Of a stretch of DNA of 64,000 bases, positions 61,371 to 64,000 are shown in pieces (position 1 is the stretch's first letter; each line of letters begins with the position of its first letter). The position numbers and the translations under genes are program-made. The notes under the pieces were generated by a model. That model ran no database searches. It was not told the origin of the DNA and saw only the letters and a program-made list of their open reading frames with translations. Location: NCBI RefSeq assembly GCF_036010325.1, contig NZ_CP108549.1:8804001-8868000 (forward strand), given 5' to 3'. Source of the stretch: Streptomyces sp. NBC_01210 (GTDB lineage Bacteria > Actinomycetota > Actinomycetes > Streptomycetales > Streptomycetaceae).

Positions 61371-62879
61371 ATGCACTTTGCGGAACTGCCCGATGTGCGC
61401 GCAGCGCGCTGGCCGAATGCGCCCAGCCTGGCTGACGATGTGTTGGACCTGGACAATGCGGAATTCCTGGCCGAGGTGCGGGCGGCCGCCGCGTGTTTGA
61501 GGCAGCGCGGGATCGGGAGCGGCGACGTGGTGGCGGTGATGCTGCCCAATCGCGTCGAATTCGTGGTCGCGCTCTTCGCGGCCTGGCGGCTGGGCGCGGC
61601 AGTGACCCCGGTGAATCCGGCACTGACCGCCGACGAAGCCGAATACCAGTTGGCCGACTCGGCAGCGAAAGTCGTCGTCGGTCAGGACGATGACGGCCTG
61701 GTCCTGTCCCTGCCCAGGATCGATGTCGCGGAGCTCCGCACAACCGCTGGGTCCGCAGGCACCGCGAACGCCGCGGGGGGGGCCTGGGGCGGGCGAGGTG
61801 AGACGCCACCCGCCACCGACGCACTCGCGCTGCTCATCTACACGAGCGGCACGACGGGAAGGCCCAAGGGCGTCATGCTCTCCCACGCCAACCTCGAGGC
61901 GATGTCCACGATGATGATCGAGGTGTCGCAGCTGGCCCAGGACGACCACAGTTTGCTGATCCTCCCTCTCTTCCACGTCAACGGCATCGTGGTCAGTGTG
62001 CTGTCGTCGCTGCTCGCGGGGGGCAGAGTCACTGTCGCCGGACGCTTCAAGGCCGAGACGTTCTTCCGTACCATCGAGGCGGTACGCCCGACCCGTTTCT
62101 CGGCCGTGCCCGCGATCTACGCGATGCTGATGGAACTCCCGGAATCGGAGCAGCCCGACACCTCCTCCGTCCGGTTCGCGGCGTGCGGGGCCGCGCCGAT
62201 GCCGGCTGAGCTCATCGAACGCTTCGAGGGCCGCTACCGGATCCCGATCGTGGAAGGCTATGGCCTCTCGGAAGGCACGTGCGCGTCGACGTCGAACCCC
62301 CTCGACGGCCTGCGTAAGCCCGGCACTGTGGGCCTTGCCATGCCGGGCCAGGAGGTTGCCGTCATGGATCCCTCAGGCCGCCTACTGCCGCAGGGCGCTA
62401 CCGGTGAAGTCGTTGTCCGCGGCCCGAATGTGATGCGTGGTTACCTCAACCGGCCCGGGGAGACCGCTCGTACGGTCGTCGACGGCTGGCTCCACACCGG
62501 TGACGTCGGCCAGTTCGACGAGGACGGCTACCTGGTGCTGGTGGACCGAATCAAAGACCTGATCATCCGCGGTGGGGAGAACATCTACCCCAAGGAGATC
62601 GAGTCGCTCCTCTACAGCCACCCGGGGGTATTCGAGGCGGCTGTCGTGGGGCAGGCGCACGAGGTGTTCGGTGAAGTGCCCGTGGCCTTCGTCGTGTTGC
62701 GTCCCGGCGCGACCGTCACGACCGAGGGCCTCCTTGAGCACTGCCGCGGTTCACTCTCCCGCTTCAAGCTTCCGGAGCGGTTCATCGCGGTGGAGACACT
62801 CCCCAAGAACCCCGTCGGAAAGACGGACAAGCCCGCTCTGCGTGCGGAGCTCGTCTCCCACGCGTTCCCGGCCGTCTGA
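61371..62879 (+). CDS. Acyl-CoA synthetase (ANL superfamily)
   Basis: 502 residues. The AMP-binding P-loop is LIYTSGTTGRPKG (about residues 155-167); EGYGLSEGTC and GWLHTGDVGQFDEDGYLVLVDRIKD are the A5 and A7-A8 motifs; the catalytic Lys is in LPKNPVGKTDKPAL near the end. It probably activates a fatty or aromatic acid as its CoA thioester. The DUF3556 membrane protein starts 48 bases later, suggesting a lipid-related operon. Confidence 0.92.
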   Translation: MHFAELPDVRAARWPNAPSLADDVLDLDNAEFLAEVRAAAACLRQRGIGSGDVVAVMLPNRVEFVVALFAAWRLGAAVTPVNPALTADEAEYQLADSAAKVVVGQDDDGLVLSLPRIDVAELRTTAGSAGTANAAGGAWGGRGETPPATDALALLIYTSGTTGRPKGVMLSHANLEAMSTMMIEVSQLAQDDHSLLILPLFHVNGIVVSVLSSLLAGGRVTVAGRFKAETFFRTIEAVRPTRFSAVPAIYAMLMELPESEQPDTSSVRFAACGAAPMPAELIERFEGRYRIPIVEGYGLSEGTCASTSNPLDGLRKPGTVGLAMPGQEVAVMDPSGRLLPQGATGEVVVRGPNVMRGYLNRPGETARTVVDGWLHTGDVGQFDEDGYLVLVDRIKDLIIRGGENIYPKEIESLLYSHPGVFEAAVVGQAHEVFGEVPVAFVVLRPGATVTTEGLLEHCRGSLSRFKLPERFIAVETLPKNPVGKTDKPALRAELVSHAFPAV

Positions 62880-62927
62880 GCCGCTTCCTCCTCCGTTCCG
62901 CCCCCGGGCGAGAAATGAAGGTTCGTC

Positions 62928-64000
62928 ATGGGATTCATCACGCCGAATCTGGCCGACTTCGACCTGAAGAAATGGCGGTCGCGGCCGTATCTGCAGCGCA
63001 TTCGTCCACTCGCCCAGCACTGGGCCGAGAACGGCTTCGGCACACCGGGGGCGGTCTACGTCCTCTACCTCCTCAAGATCGTGAGCTATGTGCTCGGCGG
63101 CGTCGCCGTCACCGCGGCGACGCCAGGACTCGGGTCCATGGGCGACGTCGCGTCCTGGTGGACCGAACCGATCGTCTACCAGAAGATCGTGATCTGGACG
63201 CTGCTGTTCGAGGTGCTCGGCTTCGGGTGCGGATCGGGACCCCTGACGCTGCGCTTCGTGCCGCCGGTCGGTGCCTTTCTGCACTGGCTGCGGCCCGGCA
63301 CCGTCCGGCTGCCTCCGTGGCCGGGTCGTGTGCCCCTGACCCGGGGCACGCGCCGCACCGCGTTCGATGTGGCGCTGTACGCGGCTGTCATCAGCTCGGC
63401 GGTGTGGCTGCTGATCTCCCCGGCAAACGCCGGGCCGGTGTCCCGCGAGAACGCCCTCGGTCTGATCGAGCCGGTCCGGCTGATTCCGCTGGCTCTCTCC
63501 CTCGCGCTGCTCGGGCTGCGCGACAAGACCGTGTTTCTCGCCGCCCGCGGCGAGCAGTACGGGCTGACTCTGCTGGTCTTCTGCCTCCCGTTCACCGACA
63601 TGATCATCGGGCTCAAGCTCGTTATGGTGGCGCTGTGGTGGGGCGCGGCGACGTCCAAGCTCAACCGTCACTTCCCGTTCGTCGTGGCCATCATGATCAG
63701 CAACAGTCCGCTGCAGCGCGTCAAGTGGCTCAAGCGCAAGCTTTACCGGGGTTACCCGGATGACCTGCGCCCGTCCAAAGTGTCCGGCTTCGCCGCGCAC
63801 ATGGGCACCGTCATCGAGTACGTGGTGCCCCTGGCACTCCTGCTCTCCGACGGCGGCATCACCACGACCGCCGCGCTGACGCTCATGGTCGTCTTCCACC
63901 TCCACATCATGTCGACCTTCCCCATGGGCGTGCCGCTGGAGTGGAACGTCTTCTTCATCTTCTCGGCGCTGTTCCTCTTCGGGCACTACGCGGAGATCGG
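62928..64000 (+). CDS. DUF3556 multi-pass membrane protein, 3' end outside window
   Basis: An open frame from ATG 62928 to the right edge gives 357 residues without a stop. It starts MGFITPNLADFDLKKWRSRPY, the conserved beginning of the DUF3556 family, and contains at least five hydrophobic helices (for example ALYAAVISSAVWLLI and FAAHMGTVIEYVVPLALLL). The region HFPFVVAIMISNSPLQRVKWLKRKL is a cytoplasmic loop. The family is found in mycolic-acid bacteria and Streptomyces and its function is unknown. The preceding acyl-CoA ligase suggests lipid metabolism. Confidence 0.85.
   Translation, partial: MGFITPNLADFDLKKWRSRPYLQRIRPLAQHWAENGFGTPGAVYVLYLLKIVSYVLGGVAVTAATPGLGSMGDVASWWTEPIVYQKIVIWTLLFEVLGFGCGSGPLTLRFVPPVGAFLHWLRPGTVRLPPWPGRVPLTRGTRRTAFDVALYAAVISSAVWLLISPANAGPVSRENALGLIEPVRLIPLALSLALLGLRDKTVFLAARGEQYGLTLLVFCLPFTDMIIGLKLVMVALWWGAATSKLNRHFPFVVAIMISNSPLQRVKWLKRKLYRGYPDDLRPSKVSGFAAHMGTVIEYVVPLALLLSDGGITTTAALTLMVVFHLHIMSTFPMGVPLEWNVFFIFSALFLFGHYAEI

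Overview
The window looks like chromosomal DNA of a Streptomyces or close relative. Coding GC is very high with strong third-position G/C bias, GTG starts and ATGA/GTGA gene overlaps are frequent, TTA codons are rare, and there is a 2-methylisoborneol/encapsulin operon, an FxSxx-COOH peptide locus and actinobacterial conflict-system genes. All family names come from reading the sequence; no database search was run.

Region by region. 1-9.85 kb: the end of a VanW-like gene, then a tight five-gene vWA/MoxR/VMAP-type conflict operon: trypsin-co-occurring protein, trypsin-like protease with an effector-associated domain (EAD), VMAP protein with a matching EAD, MoxR ATPase, and a 1715-residue vWA-like/tubulin-like fusion. 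10.3-16.0 kb: an RsbW-like ATP-binding protein, the pxpABC 5-oxoprolinase operon, three decayed genes (histidine kinase, solute-binding lipoprotein, P450 tail) and a GntR/FCD regulator whose upstream region shares an 11-mer with a palindrome before the ATP-binding gene. 16-21.8 kb: small metabolic genes, a TetR regulator divergent from a hydrolase across a long inverted repeat, and transposase debris. 22-34 kb: an FxsA-like peptide precursor, an HExxH peptide-modifying enzyme, an FxsB-type radical SAM/SPASM enzyme and the NB-ARC/TPR protein FxsT, next to a TPR protein, a caspase-STAND-WD40 protein and an alpha/beta hydrolase. This is the most interesting part of the window.

34-42 kb: a secreted copper-radical (galactose-oxidase type) enzyme with duplicated carbohydrate-binding domains, a uronate-dehydrogenase-like reductase, a VOC protein, a lipoprotein, and an ECF42 sigma factor with its DGPF partner. 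42-46 kb: family 2B encapsulin (EshA type), 2-methylisoborneol synthase and geranyl-diphosphate methyltransferase. 46-51.5 kb: a membrane Ser/Thr kinase, a coiled-coil/winged-helix basic protein, small hypotheticals and broken genes. 51.7-55 kb: a region rearranged by ISL3-type elements, with long inverted repeats and a 195-bp mini-element. 55-64 kb: a flavin monooxygenase, a headless TetR fragment, an HTH/Clp_N pair with an apparent leaderless promoter, a serine hydrolase, a lamin-tail secreted protein, an IS630 relic, an acyl-CoA ligase and a DUF3556 membrane protein cut by the window edge.

Two multi-gene systems dominate. The first operon joins a protease, a MoxR ATPase, a vWA fold and a tubulin-like GTPase, with paired EADs that suggest homotypic recruitment. 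The FxSxx locus joins a modified-peptide pathway to STAND and caspase-like effectors. TTA codons in the protease, HExxH, TPR and hydrolase genes suggest that parts of both systems depend on the bldA tRNA and so on developmental timing.
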